Part shown: positions 25,690 through 33,500 of the stretch, piece by piece | Position numbering within the stretch: position 1 is the stretch's first letter | Layout: the number at the start of each line of letters is the position of its first letter | Assembly (NCBI RefSeq): GCF_004125265.1 | Contig: NZ_RDTE01000003.1 | Location: forward strand, 3,162,001-3,226,000 | Source of the DNA: Streptomyces lydicus | GTDB taxonomy: Bacteria; Actinomycetota; Actinomycetes; Streptomycetales; Streptomycetaceae | Length of the DNA: 64,000 nucleotides | Direction of reading: 5' to 3' | Translations under genes and position numbers: made by a program | Notes under the pieces: model-generated | The model's input: the letters and a program-made list of their open reading frames with translations, nothing else | Database searches by the model: none | What the model was told of the DNA's origin: nothing

Positions 25690-27138
25690 TCAGACCGCCG
25701 GGGCCGGGTAGGTCGGGTACTCCACGCCGGAGACGTGCTGGACGACGCGGATGACCTGGCAGGAGTAGCCGAACTCGTTGTCGTACCAGAGGTAGAGGAT
25801 CGCGTTGTCGCCGTCGACCTTGGTGGCGCCGGCGTCGACGATCGAGGCGTGACGCGAGCCCATGAAGTCGCTCGACACCGCGTCGGGCGCCGTGGTGAAG
25901 TCGATCTGGCGCTTGAGCGACGAGGTCAGCGACACGTCACGGAGGTAGTCCAGGACCTCCTCGCGGCTGGTCTCACGGCCGAGCCGCAGGCTGAGGATCG
26001 CGATCGAGACGTCCGGCACCGGGACCCGGATCGAGCTGCCGGTGATCGGGGCCGTGAGCTCGGGCAGCGCCTTGGCGACGGCGGACGCGGCACCGGTCTC
26101 GGTGATCACCATGTTGAGCGGCGCCGAGCGGCCACGACGGTCGGCCTTGTGGTAATTGTCCAGCAGGTTCTGGTCGTTGGTGAACGAGTGGACGGTCTCC
26201 ACGTGGCCGCGCAGCACGCCGTACTCGTCCGCCATCGCCTTCAGCGGCGGGACGATCGCGTTGGTGGTGCAGGACGCACAGGACAGGATCTGCTCGTCCG
26301 GCTTGATCGTGTCGTGGTTGACGCCGTGCACGATGTTGGGGACGTCGCCCTTGCCCGGCGCGGTCAGGACGACCTTGTCGATGCCGGGGCGCAGGTGCTT
26401 CGACAGGCCCTCGCGGTCGCGCCACTTGCCGGTGTTGTCGATGAGGATGGCGCTCTTGATGCCGTACGCCGTGTAGTCGACCTCCGAGGGGTCGTTGGCG
26501 TAGATCACCTTGATCTCGTTGCCGTTGGCGATGATCGTGCTGTTCGCCTCGTCAACGGTGATCGTGCCCTGGAACTGCCCGTGGATGGAGTCGCGGCGCA
26601 GCAGCGAGGCACGCTTGACGATGTCCTGCTCGCCGCCCTGGCGGACGACGATGGCGCGCAGCCGCAGGCCGTTGCCGGAACCGGTCTTCTCGATCAGCAG
26701 ACGGGCGACGAGGCGGCCGATGCGGCCGAAGCCGTAGAGGACGACATCGCGCGGCTCGCGGCGCTCGATCTTGTCGGTACCGGTGGCGCCGGCGACGGCC
26801 TCGGCGGTGAACTCCGCCACCGACAGACCGCGGTCGTCGGCACGGTACGCCTCGGCGAGCAGGGCGATGTCGATCTGGGACGGGCCGAGGTCGAGCGAGG
26901 TGAGTGCCTGCAGGAACGGCAGCGTCTCGGTGACCGAGAGCTCCACACCGGCGATCTGCCGGGCGAACCGGTGGGTCTTGAGGATGCTGACCACCGACTT
27001 GTTCACCAAGGAGCGGCTGTGCAGCAGGACCGTCACGTCCTGCTCACGGTGCAGCTTCCCGATGATCGGGATCATCGACTCCGCGATCTCCTCGCGGTTT
27101 TTCCAGTTGGTGAACGAGTCGTCATTGACAGCAGTCAC
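25690..27138 (-). CDS. gap: Glyceraldehyde-3-phosphate dehydrogenase, long form
   Basis: 482 residues, longer than the usual about 335 because of an N-terminal extension of about 125 residues. The NAD-binding domain begins near VVLYGFGRIGRLVARLL; the catalytic Cys is in SCASCTTNAI. This long type is known in Streptomyces and some other bacteria. It oxidises glyceraldehyde 3-phosphate to 1,3-bisphosphoglycerate. GTG start at 27138 with a weak ribosome site; a HrdB-type promoter lies upstream. Confidence 0.93.
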   Translation of the reverse strand: MTAVNDDSFTNWKNREEIAESMIPIIGKLHREQDVTVLLHSRSLVNKSVVSILKTHRFARQIAGVELSVTETLPFLQALTSLDLGPSQIDIALLAEAYRADDRGLSVAEFTAEAVAGATGTDKIERREPRDVVLYGFGRIGRLVARLLIEKTGSGNGLRLRAIVVRQGGEQDIVKRASLLRRDSIHGQFQGTITVDEANSTIIANGNEIKVIYANDPSEVDYTAYGIKSAILIDNTGKWRDREGLSKHLRPGIDKVVLTAPGKGDVPNIVHGVNHDTIKPDEQILSCASCTTNAIVPPLKAMADEYGVLRGHVETVHSFTNDQNLLDNYHKADRRGRSAPLNMVITETGAASAVAKALPELTAPITGSSIRVPVPDVSIAILSLRLGRETSREEVLDYLRDVSLTSSLKRQIDFTTAPDAVSSDFMGSRHASIVDAGATKVDGDNAILYLWYDNEFGYSCQVIRVVQHVSGVEYPTYPAPAV

Positions 27139-27169
27139 AGGCTTATCTTTCGAGCTAGGCGGTGCTCAT

Positions 27170-27200
27170 ATGCTACCGCCCCGCTCTTTTCATCATTCAA
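27170..27200 (-). promoter_or_regulatory. Probable vegetative promoter of gap
   Basis: On the minus strand: -35 TTGAAT (27195-27200) and -10 TAGCAT (27170-27175) with a 19-bp spacer, about 32 bp upstream of the gap start. Confidence 0.55.
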
Positions 27201-27313
27201 ACGGTGCCGCCTGAGCGGGATGCCGCGACCCGCTTCCGCCGCCACACCCGCCCTCACCTGGAACGACAGGGGGGCGGGCCGTGGTTCGCGGGCCGTGGTT
27301 CGCGGGCCGCGCG

Positions 27314-27706
27314 CTAGCGGGCACTGCCGATGCCGCGATCGGCGTCGGAGCCCTGGAGCATCAGGGTGGTCTCCTCGATGCGGCTGAACCGGCCGTCGGG
27401 GGCGAGGTCGGCGAACACATAGACCTCCATGCGCACGGTCGAGCCGTCCTTCTTCGTGATGTGGGCGGTGTGCCGGTCGGCGTACTTGCTGCCGCTGTAC
27501 AGCTCCTCGTGCACCTCGACATGGCCGCCGGCGACGAGGGAGCGCACATGGGTGATGTGCTCCAGGAATTCGGTGCGGTCGGCCCACTCTCCGTCCGTGC
27601 GCTGGCGGTACTCCGGGGCGAAGTGGCGGTCGGCGGCCTCCTGCAGGGTGATCTCGGCGTTGAAGAGGAGGTCGTTCATGGCGGCCTCGATGCCGGTGCG
27701 GGTCAT
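27314..27706 (-). CDS. SnoaL/NTF2-like protein
   Basis: 130 residues. The NTF2/SnoaL-type cone fold is suggested by MNDLLFNAEITLQEAADRHF, YRQRTDGEWADRTEFLEHI and the strand-rich end (MEVYVFADLAPDGRFSRIEE). Such proteins are small cyclases, isomerases or binding proteins; no exact role can be read. ATG 27706 is preceded by GAAGGGA. It is divergent from a MarR gene and shares its operator-rich gap, so it is the likely MarR target. Confidence 0.8.
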   Translation of the reverse strand: MTRTGIEAAMNDLLFNAEITLQEAADRHFAPEYRQRTDGEWADRTEFLEHITHVRSLVAGGHVEVHEELYSGSKYADRHTAHITKKDGSTVRMEVYVFADLAPDGRFSRIEETTLMLQGSDADRGIGSAR

Positions 27707-27733
27707 GGGAGTTCCCTTCAGAGGAAGTGAATT

Positions 27734-27750
27734 GCGTGCGTTGCGCACGC
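27734..27750. promoter_or_regulatory. MarR operator candidate 1
   Basis: 17-bp palindrome GCGTGCGTTGCGCACGC, flanked by outer arms GGAAGT and ACTTCC, 28 bp upstream of the NTF2-like gene. Same core as 27775-27791. Confidence 0.65.
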
Positions 27751-27774
27751 ACTTCCTGAACTGTAGCACCAAAC

Positions 27775-27791
27775 GCGTGCGTCACGCACGC
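27775..27791. promoter_or_regulatory. MarR operator candidate 2
   Basis: 17-bp palindrome GCGTGCGTCACGCACGC, ending 7 bp before the marR GTG start; binding there would block transcription or initiation of marR. 25 bp separate it from candidate 1. Confidence 0.65.
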
Positions 27792-27798
27792 TATTCTG

Positions 27799-28257
27799 GT
27801 GAGCGTGGAGAACATGGAGAACGAAGTAGGGCATGAGATCGCCGACGCGCTGGGCCTCCTGCTCAGGCGCACCACTCGCGCGCAGCTGCACCAGCAGCTC
27901 ACCGAGAACATGGGCGAGGCCGTGGACGAGTTGACCTACCCGGTACTCAGCGCGCTGGCCAGGACCGGCCCGCGCAGCGCCGCCGACCTGGCACCCGACG
28001 CCGGAGTCGACCGCTCCGGCGTCACCCGCCGCGCCTCCCGCCTGGAGGCCGCCGGCCTCATCCGCCGCGAGGCGGACCCGACCGACCGGCGCGCACATCT
28101 GCTCGTCCTCACCGAAGCGGGCCACTCGACAGTGGCAGAGCTGCGCAGGCGCCTGGCCGCCCACATCATGACCAGTCTGTCCTCATGGCCGCCCGGCGAG
28201 GCCGAGACTTTCGCCCGCCATCTGCGCCGCTTCACGGCCGAAGGCCCGTTCGCCTGA
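27799..28257 (+). CDS. MarR-family regulator, divergent from the NTF2-like gene
   Basis: 152 residues with a winged HTH (AADLAPDAGVDRSGVTRRAS, LEAAGLIRREADPTDRRAHL). GTG 27799 has no ribosome site and follows a TATTCT hexamer so closely that ATG 27814 (with GGAG three bases upstream) may be the real start. Two identical-core palindromes between it and the NTF2-like gene imply autorepression and control of that gene; a third core lies before the aminotransferase gene. Confidence 0.88.
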   Translation: MSVENMENEVGHEIADALGLLLRRTTRAQLHQQLTENMGEAVDELTYPVLSALARTGPRSAADLAPDAGVDRSGVTRRASRLEAAGLIRREADPTDRRAHLLVLTEAGHSTVAELRRRLAAHIMTSLSSWPPGEAETFARHLRRFTAEGPFA

Positions 28258-28396
28258 CGGAGGGCGGGCACCCGGGCGGCCACCCCCGGCCACCCCGCCG
28301 GCCCCGTCCACCCGAACGACCGCCCGACCGCCCGACAGTCCGGCCCCCGACCGCCCGGCCGCCCGGCCCCACCCCCCGGGCTACGGCGCGTCACTT

Positions 28397-28408
28397 TGCG
28401 TGACGCAC
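28397..28408. promoter_or_regulatory. Third copy of the MarR palindrome core
   Basis: TGCGTGACGCAC is the exact reverse complement of 12 bases of the operator at 27775-27791 and is itself the right arm of a GCGTCAC/GTGACGC inverted repeat. It lies 74 bp before the aminotransferase start, which may put that gene under the same regulator. Confidence 0.5.
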
Positions 28409-28481
28409 CCCACACCATCCGCTGACCAACGTGGGGAAGAACACCGGGCGGGGGCCGATACGCAGCCGTAAGGTGGCGGAC

Positions 28482-29693
28482 ATGCAGGTGATCCAGTCAA
28501 CGAAGCTCTCCAACGTCTGCTACGAAATCCGTGGCCCGGTGCTCGAGGAGGCCATGCGGCTGGAGGCGGCGGGGCACCGCATCCTCAAGCTCAACACCGG
28601 CAACCCGGCGGCGTTCGGCTTCGAGTGCCCGCCCGAGATCCTGGAGGACATCCTCCGCTCGGTCGGTACGGCACACGGCTACGGCGACGCGAAGGGCCTG
28701 CTCTCCGCCCGCCGCGCGGTGATGCAGCACTACCAGACCAAGGGCATCGACCTCTCGGTCGACGACATCTACCTCGGCAACGGCGTCTCCGAACTCATCC
28801 AGATGTCGATGCAGGCGCTGCTGGACGACGGCGACGAGGTGCTGGTCCCGGCCCCGGACTACCCGCTGTGGACGGCGTCCGTGTCCCTCTCCGGCGGCAC
28901 CGCCGTGCACTACCGCTGTGACGAGCAGGCCGACTGGATGCCGGACCTCGCCGACATCGAGCGCAAGGTCACCGACCGCACCAAGGCCATCGTCGTCATC
29001 AACCCCAACAACCCCACGGGTGCGGTGTACGACGACGAGCTGCTGCAGGGCATCGCGGAGATCGCCCGGCGGCACAACCTGATCGTCTGCGCCGACGAGA
29101 TCTACGACAAGATCCTCTACGACGGCGTCACCCACACCCCGTTCGCCTCGCTCGCCCCGGACCTGCTGACCCTGACCTTCAACGGGCTGTCGAAGTCGTA
29201 CCGGGTGGCGGGCTACCGCAGCGGCTGGATGGCGGTCTGCGGCCCGAAGGCGCACGCCGCCTCGTACATCGAGGGGCTGACGATCCTCGCCAATATGCGG
29301 CTGTGCGCCAATATGCCGGCCCAGCACGCGGTCGCCACGGCCCTCGGCGGCCGCCAGTCCATCAACGAACTGGTGCTGCCCGGCGGCCGGCTGCTGGAGC
29401 AGCGCGATACGGCGTACGAACTGCTGACGCAGATCCCCGGCGTCAGCTGCGTCAAGCCGAAGGGCGCGCTGTACGCCTTCCCGCGGCTGGACCCCAAGGT
29501 CTACAAGGTCAAGGACGACCGGCAGATGGTGCTCGACCTGCTGCGCGCCGAGAAGATCATGATCGTGCACGGCACCGGCTTCAACTGGCCCGAGCCGGAT
29601 CACTTCCGCCTGGTCACCCTGCCCAGCAAGGACGATCTGACGGATGCCGTCACCCGGATCGGCTCCTTCCTCGACGGCTACGGACAGTACTGA
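28482..29693 (+). CDS. Class I/II aminotransferase, alanine aminotransferase-like (AlaA type)
   Basis: 403 residues of PLP fold type I. PLP lysine in FNGLSKSYRVAGYRSGW; other motifs are LNTGNPAAFGF, VVINPNNPTGAVY and ADEIYDKILYDG. It closely resembles AlaA-type glutamate-pyruvate aminotransferases. The start ATG 28482 is preceded by AAGGTGG; an upstream in-frame ATG at 28431 lacks a family-like N terminus. Cytoplasmic amino acid metabolism. Confidence 0.92.
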   Translation: MQVIQSTKLSNVCYEIRGPVLEEAMRLEAAGHRILKLNTGNPAAFGFECPPEILEDILRSVGTAHGYGDAKGLLSARRAVMQHYQTKGIDLSVDDIYLGNGVSELIQMSMQALLDDGDEVLVPAPDYPLWTASVSLSGGTAVHYRCDEQADWMPDLADIERKVTDRTKAIVVINPNNPTGAVYDDELLQGIAEIARRHNLIVCADEIYDKILYDGVTHTPFASLAPDLLTLTFNGLSKSYRVAGYRSGWMAVCGPKAHAASYIEGLTILANMRLCANMPAQHAVATALGGRQSINELVLPGGRLLEQRDTAYELLTQIPGVSCVKPKGALYAFPRLDPKVYKVKDDRQMVLDLLRAEKIMIVHGTGFNWPEPDHFRLVTLPSKDDLTDAVTRIGSFLDGYGQY

Positions 29694-29721
29694 GCCGGCC
29701 GGAGCGACTCCTCCAAGGGGC

Positions 29722-29751
29722 AATACGAATCAATACGGATCGATACGGATC
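29722..29751. repeat. Three phased 10-bp direct repeats upstream of the 151-residue gene
   Basis: AATACGAATC, AATACGGATC, GATACGGATC in direct succession. The 10-bp period equals about one helical turn, so a protein could bind all three on one DNA face, next to the -35 region of the following promoter. BldC-type direct-repeat binding is one possibility. Confidence 0.6.
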
Positions 29752-29774
29752 ACAACTTTAGACACCGTCCAAGC

Positions 29775-29780
29775 TAGGAT
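29775..29780 (+). promoter_or_regulatory. -10 element TAGGAT
   Basis: A near-consensus Streptomyces -10 hexamer 32 bp upstream of the start at 29812. No good -35 hexamer sits 17-18 bp further upstream, which fits an activator-dependent promoter with the phased repeats just upstream. Confidence 0.45.
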
Positions 29781-29810
29781 GGCCTCCTAGACGCTTTCAG
29801 GAGGCCATCC
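29777..29810 (+). promoter_or_regulatory. Perfect 12-bp hairpin that contains the ribosome binding site
   Basis: GGATGGCCTCCT (29777-29788) pairs fully with AGGAGGCCATCC (29799-29810), loop AGACGCTTTC. The right arm starts with the AGGAGG ribosome site and ends one base before ATG 29812, so in RNA the ribosome site would be closed. The left arm overlaps the TAGGAT -10, so only transcripts starting further upstream (including aminotransferase read-through) would carry the full hairpin. Confidence 0.75.
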
Positions 29811-29811
29811 C

Positions 29812-30267
29812 ATGTACGAACCGATCCGCACCAAGTCGGTCCACACCATGGCCGCCGCCCCGGAGGTCCCGCACCGCTCCCGCGAGGAGGAGCTGGACAT
29901 CCGGCTCGCCGGACAGCTGACCGCGCTGCTCACCGTCACCGACGAACTGCACGCCCTGGCGGCGCGGGAGGACGGCGGCGCGGCCCACGGCTCCACACCG
30001 GACGGCGATGCTCTCGCCGCCGCCGCCGAGCGCATCGCCGATCAGGTCGCCCGGCTGAGCGGCGGCCACTACCCGCTGCGCGCCGAGCCCTCCGACGGCG
30101 GCAGCCCGTCCCACGCCGAGGCCCTGCGGCAGCGTGCCCACACCCTCGCCGGGAACGCCCTGGCGGTCGCCACCTCCCGCGGTGACGCCGCGGCGATCGC
30201 CCTGGCCGCGGAGCGGATGGAGGCACACGCCGCACCGCGTCACGACCGGAATCTCGCCACGGCCTGA
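29812..30267 (+). CDS. Small Ala-rich protein of unknown function
   Basis: 151 residues, start ATG 29812 with a perfect AGGAGG site. Probably all-helical and cytoplasmic: REEELDIRLAGQLTALLTVT, AERIADQVARLSGGHYPLR and a repeated Ala-rich helix near the end. No enzyme motif, signal or membrane segment is seen. I do not recognise the family. Placed between an aminotransferase and the convergent pckG. Its unusual leader (phased repeats, sequestering hairpin) suggests tight control. Confidence 0.75.
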   Translation: MYEPIRTKSVHTMAAAPEVPHRSREEELDIRLAGQLTALLTVTDELHALAAREDGGAAHGSTPDGDALAAAAERIADQVARLSGGHYPLRAEPSDGGSPSHAEALRQRAHTLAGNALAVATSRGDAAAIALAAERMEAHAAPRHDRNLATA

Positions 30268-30378
30268 GGCCCGGGGGCCGGCCCGCACCCGCACCCCTCC
30301 GACGAGGGCGGGCCCGGCGCCACTCCACCGGCCCAACGGGGCGGCCCGGCTTCCGCGCTGCGGACGGTGAACGAGCCT

Positions 30379-30405
30379 GGGCCCCGCACGCGAGGTGCGG
30401 GGCCC
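30379..30405. terminator. Bidirectional terminator between the 151-residue gene and pckG
   Basis: Perfect 11-bp stem GGGCCCCGCAC / GTGCGGGGCCC with a 5-nt loop, between convergent stops at 30267 and 30440. Confidence 0.8.
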
Positions 30406-30439
30406 CGGCCGGGCGCGGTGCGAGGGCTGACGCGGCGGG

Positions 30440-32263
30440 CTAGCCGAGCCGCTGGACCAGTGCGCGGTACTCGTCCCACAGCTCCTTCGGCGTGTGGTCA
30501 CCGAAGGTGTTGAGGTGCTCGGGAATCAGCGCCGCCTCCTCGCGCCACACGTCCTTGTCGACGGTGAGCAGGAAGTCGAGGTCGGCGTCGTCGAGGTCCA
30601 GGCCGTCGGTGTCCAGCGCGTTCTTCGTGGGCAGCACGCCGATGGGGGTCTCGACACCCTCGGCCTTGCCGTCCAGGCGCTCGACGATCCACTTGAGCAC
30701 CCGGCCGTTCTCGCCGAAGCCGGGCCAGACGAAGCGGCCCTTGTCGTCCTTGCGGAACCAGTTGACGTAGTAGATCTTCGGCAGCTTGGACTGGTCCTTG
30801 TCCGCGCCGACCTTGACCCAATGCCCCATGTAGTCGCCCATGTTGTAGCCGCAGAACGGCAGCATGGCGAACGGGTCGCGGCGCAGCTCGCCGACCTTGC
30901 CCTCGGCCGCGGCGGTCTTCTCGCTGGCGACGTTGGCGCCGAGGAAGACGCCGTGCTGCCAGGTCAGCGACTCGGTCACCAGCGGTACGGCGCTGGCGCG
31001 GCGGCCGCCGAAGAGGATCGCCGAGATCGGCACGCCCTTGGGGTCTTCCCACTCGGGCGCGATGATCGGGCACTGGCCGGCCGGGACGGTGAAACGGGCG
31101 TTGGGGTGGGCCGCCGGGGTCTCGGACTCCGGGGTCCAGTCGTTGCCCTTCCAGTCGGTCAGGTGGGCGGGCTTCTCCTCCGTCATGCCCTCCCACCAGA
31201 CGTCGCCGTCGTCGGTGAGCGCGACGTTGGTGAAGACGGAGTTGCCCCACATCGTCTTCATGGCGTTGGCATTGGTGTGCTCGCCGGTGCCGGGCGCGAC
31301 ACCGAAGAATCCGGCCTCGGGGTTGATGGCGTAGAGACGGCCGTCCTCACCGAAGCGCATCCAGGCGATGTCGTCACCGATGGTCTCGACCGTCCAGCCG
31401 GAGATCGTGGGCTCCAGCATCGCGAGGTTGGTCTTGCCACAGGCGGACGGGAAGGCGGCCGCGACGTACTTGGACTCGCCCTGCGGCGGGGTGAGTTTGA
31501 GGATCAGCATGTGCTCGGCGAGCCAGCCCTCGTCACGCGCCATGACGGAGGCGATCCGCAGCGCGTAGCACTTCTTGCCGAGCAGGGCGTTGCCGCCGTA
31601 GCCCGAGCCGTAGGACCAGATCTCGCGGTCCTCGGGGAAGTGCGAGATGTACTTGGTGGAGTTGCACGGCCACGGGACGTCGGCCTCGCCCTCGGCCAGC
31701 GGGGCGCCGAGGGTGTGCACGGCCTTGACGAAGAAGCCGTCCTCGCCGAGCTCGTCGAGCACCGGCTGCCCCATGCGCGTCATGGTGCGCATCGAGACCG
31801 CGACGTAGGCGGAGTCGGTGATCTCCACACCGATCGCGGAGAGCGACGAGCCGAGCGGGCCCATACAGAACGGGACGACGTACATCGTCCGGCCCTTCAT
31901 CGAGCCGCGGAAGATGCCCTGCTCACCGGCGAAGACCTCCCGCATCTCGGCGGGGGCCTTCCAGTGGTTGGTCGGGCCGGCGTCCGCCTCCTTCTCGGAG
32001 CAGATGAAGGTGCGGTCCTCGACACGCGCCACGTCCGAGGGGTCGGAGGCGGCGTAGTAGGAGTTGGGGCGCTTGACCGGGTCGAGCTTCTTGAACGTGC
32101 CCTTGTCGACGAGCTCCTCGCACAGACGCTCGTACTCCGCCTCCGAGCCGTCACACCAGACGACCCGGTCGGGCTGGGTGAGCGCTGCGATCTCGTCGAC
32201 CCAGGAGATGAGGTCCTGGTGACGGGTCGGATGGGCAGAGGGAGCCGCGTTGTCGCGCGCCAC
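30440..32263 (-). CDS. pckG: Phosphoenolpyruvate carboxykinase (GTP)
   Basis: 607 residues, full length. It converts oxaloacetate plus GTP to PEP, GDP and CO2 in gluconeogenesis and anaplerosis. Motifs: the P-loop FPSACGKTNLAML with the reactive Cys, metal/kinase-2 IGDDIAWMRF, FICSEKEADAGPTNHW and IYYVNWFRKD. GTG start at 32263 behind AGGAGCG. Standard GTP-dependent type of actinobacteria. Confidence 0.97.
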   Translation of the reverse strand: MARDNAAPSAHPTRHQDLISWVDEIAALTQPDRVVWCDGSEAEYERLCEELVDKGTFKKLDPVKRPNSYYAASDPSDVARVEDRTFICSEKEADAGPTNHWKAPAEMREVFAGEQGIFRGSMKGRTMYVVPFCMGPLGSSLSAIGVEITDSAYVAVSMRTMTRMGQPVLDELGEDGFFVKAVHTLGAPLAEGEADVPWPCNSTKYISHFPEDREIWSYGSGYGGNALLGKKCYALRIASVMARDEGWLAEHMLILKLTPPQGESKYVAAAFPSACGKTNLAMLEPTISGWTVETIGDDIAWMRFGEDGRLYAINPEAGFFGVAPGTGEHTNANAMKTMWGNSVFTNVALTDDGDVWWEGMTEEKPAHLTDWKGNDWTPESETPAAHPNARFTVPAGQCPIIAPEWEDPKGVPISAILFGGRRASAVPLVTESLTWQHGVFLGANVASEKTAAAEGKVGELRRDPFAMLPFCGYNMGDYMGHWVKVGADKDQSKLPKIYYVNWFRKDDKGRFVWPGFGENGRVLKWIVERLDGKAEGVETPIGVLPTKNALDTDGLDLDDADLDFLLTVDKDVWREEAALIPEHLNTFGDHTPKELWDEYRALVQRLG

Positions 32264-32440
32264 GATCGCTCCTAGATGAGGGTGTGGACGGATCTATGCC
32301 CGTTGTGCAGGGAAATCCGCTTCTGTTGTTTGCCTGCCCCTTGGGGGCTGCGACCCGGACGCTTCGTGACCGCTCATCCGGTGCCGACCGCACTCATTTG
32401 ATCATCCGACCCGGAGGGAGTTCTGTCCAGAGGGCACTTT

Positions 32441-32453
32441 GGTGACCGTCACC
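32441..32453. promoter_or_regulatory. 13-bp palindrome GGTGACCGTCACC
   Basis: Perfect arms GGTGAC / GTCACC around one C, in the divergent gap between pckG and the hemolysin III gene, about 60 bp before the latter. A regulator site is likely but the regulator is unknown. Confidence 0.4.
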
Positions 32454-32501
32454 ACTCCGCCACGAATCGGTAACTTACGGTCGCGTAGGTAGCATTGCGC
32501 C

Positions 32502-33218
32502 ATGACTTCCGCGCCCGACGCCGCCGAGAGCCAGCCCCCCTCCGCGCCGCCCGCGATCGCGGCGGTCACCGCCGCGGCCGCGCCCCTGAAACCCAAACTG
32601 CGCGGCTGGCTGCACGCCGGAATGTTCCCCGCCGTCCTCCTCTCCGGGGTCATACTGACCGCCCTCGCCGACAGCCCCCGCGGCCGCCTGGCCTGCGCCA
32701 TCTACACCATGACCGCCTGCCTGCTCTTCGGGGTCAGCGCCCTTTACCACCGGGGCAATTGGGGGCCGCGGGCCGACGGCGTACTGCGCCGGCTCGACCA
32801 CGCCAATATCTTCCTGATCATCGCGGGCACCTATACGCCCCTGACGATGCTGCTCATGCCCGGATCCCGCGGAGAGGCGCTGCTCTGGGCGGTCTGGGCG
32901 GCCGCACTGGCGGGAATCCTCTTCCGGGTCTTCTGGGTCGGCGCTCCACGCTGGCTCTACACCCCCTGTTACATCGCCATGGGCTGGGCCGCCGTCTTCT
33001 TCCTGCCCGACTTCCTGCGCACCGGCGGCGTGGCCGTGCTGGTACTGGTCATCGTCGGCGGGCTGCTCTACAGCGCCGGCGGCGTGATCTACGGAATCAA
33101 GCGCCCCAACCCCTCACCACGGTGGTTCGGCTTCCACGAGGTCTTCCACTCCTTCACCCTGGCCGCCTTCGTCGTGCACTACGTCGGCATCTCCCTGGTG
33201 GCCTATTCGCACGCCTGA
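32502..33218 (+). CDS. Hemolysin III / PAQR-family membrane protein (TrhA type)
   Basis: 238 residues with seven predicted membrane helices. Conserved residues of the family: Ser and His in VSALYHRGNW, Asp-His in LDHANIFLIIAGTYTPL and the final HEVFHSFTLAAFVVHYVG. These His/Asp form the metal site of PAQR-like hydrolases. Despite the name, the bacterial role is membrane lipid homeostasis in the cases studied, not host lysis. The frame opens with a Pro/Ala-rich cytoplasmic stretch of about 30 residues. Confidence 0.92.
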   Translation: MTSAPDAAESQPPSAPPAIAAVTAAAAPLKPKLRGWLHAGMFPAVLLSGVILTALADSPRGRLACAIYTMTACLLFGVSALYHRGNWGPRADGVLRRLDHANIFLIIAGTYTPLTMLLMPGSRGEALLWAVWAAALAGILFRVFWVGAPRWLYTPCYIAMGWAAVFFLPDFLRTGGVAVLVLVIVGGLLYSAGGVIYGIKRPNPSPRWFGFHEVFHSFTLAAFVVHYVGISLVAYSHA

Positions 33219-33352
33219 GGCGGCACCCGCGGCCCCGGGCGGCAGCCCCGCCCCGGGCGCCCACCCCACCCCGAGCGATTCCCGAACGTAACTCCTCATG
33301 ACCACAGCGTGACATGCCCCACTGACACCGGGCTTTCCCGGCCGCTCAGCCG

Positions 33353-33450
33353 TTGCCCGGCCTTGCCCAGTGCTTGCCCGGTGATGGCCCAAAGCTTGCT
33401 CGGTGATTGCCCGGTGATTGCTCAGGGCTTGCTCAGCGGTTGCTTCTCGC
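33353..33450. repeat. Nine-unit 11-bp phased repeat array upstream of TetR
   Basis: Units in order: TTGCCCGGCC (10 bp), TTGCCCAGTGC, TTGCCCGGTGA, TGGCCCAAAGC, TTGCTCGGTGA, TTGCCCGGTGA, TTGCTCAGGGC, TTGCTCAGCGG, TTGCTTCTCGC. The period is 11 bp without drift after the first unit, and the array ends about 50 bp before the TetR start. Confidence 0.9.
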
Positions 33451-33500
33451 GGCATTGCGGCCGTGGCCTCCGTGCGGCCCGATGCCCGACAATGCTGCGC

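Noticed and set aside
32502..33218. Reading hemolysin III as a virulence toxin
   Set aside because: The sequence is a seven-helix PAQR-type membrane protein with a metal site; bacterial members act in membrane homeostasis.
33353..33450. 11-bp array considered as a CRISPR array
   Set aside because: Units touch without spacers, are far shorter than CRISPR repeats and there are no cas genes.
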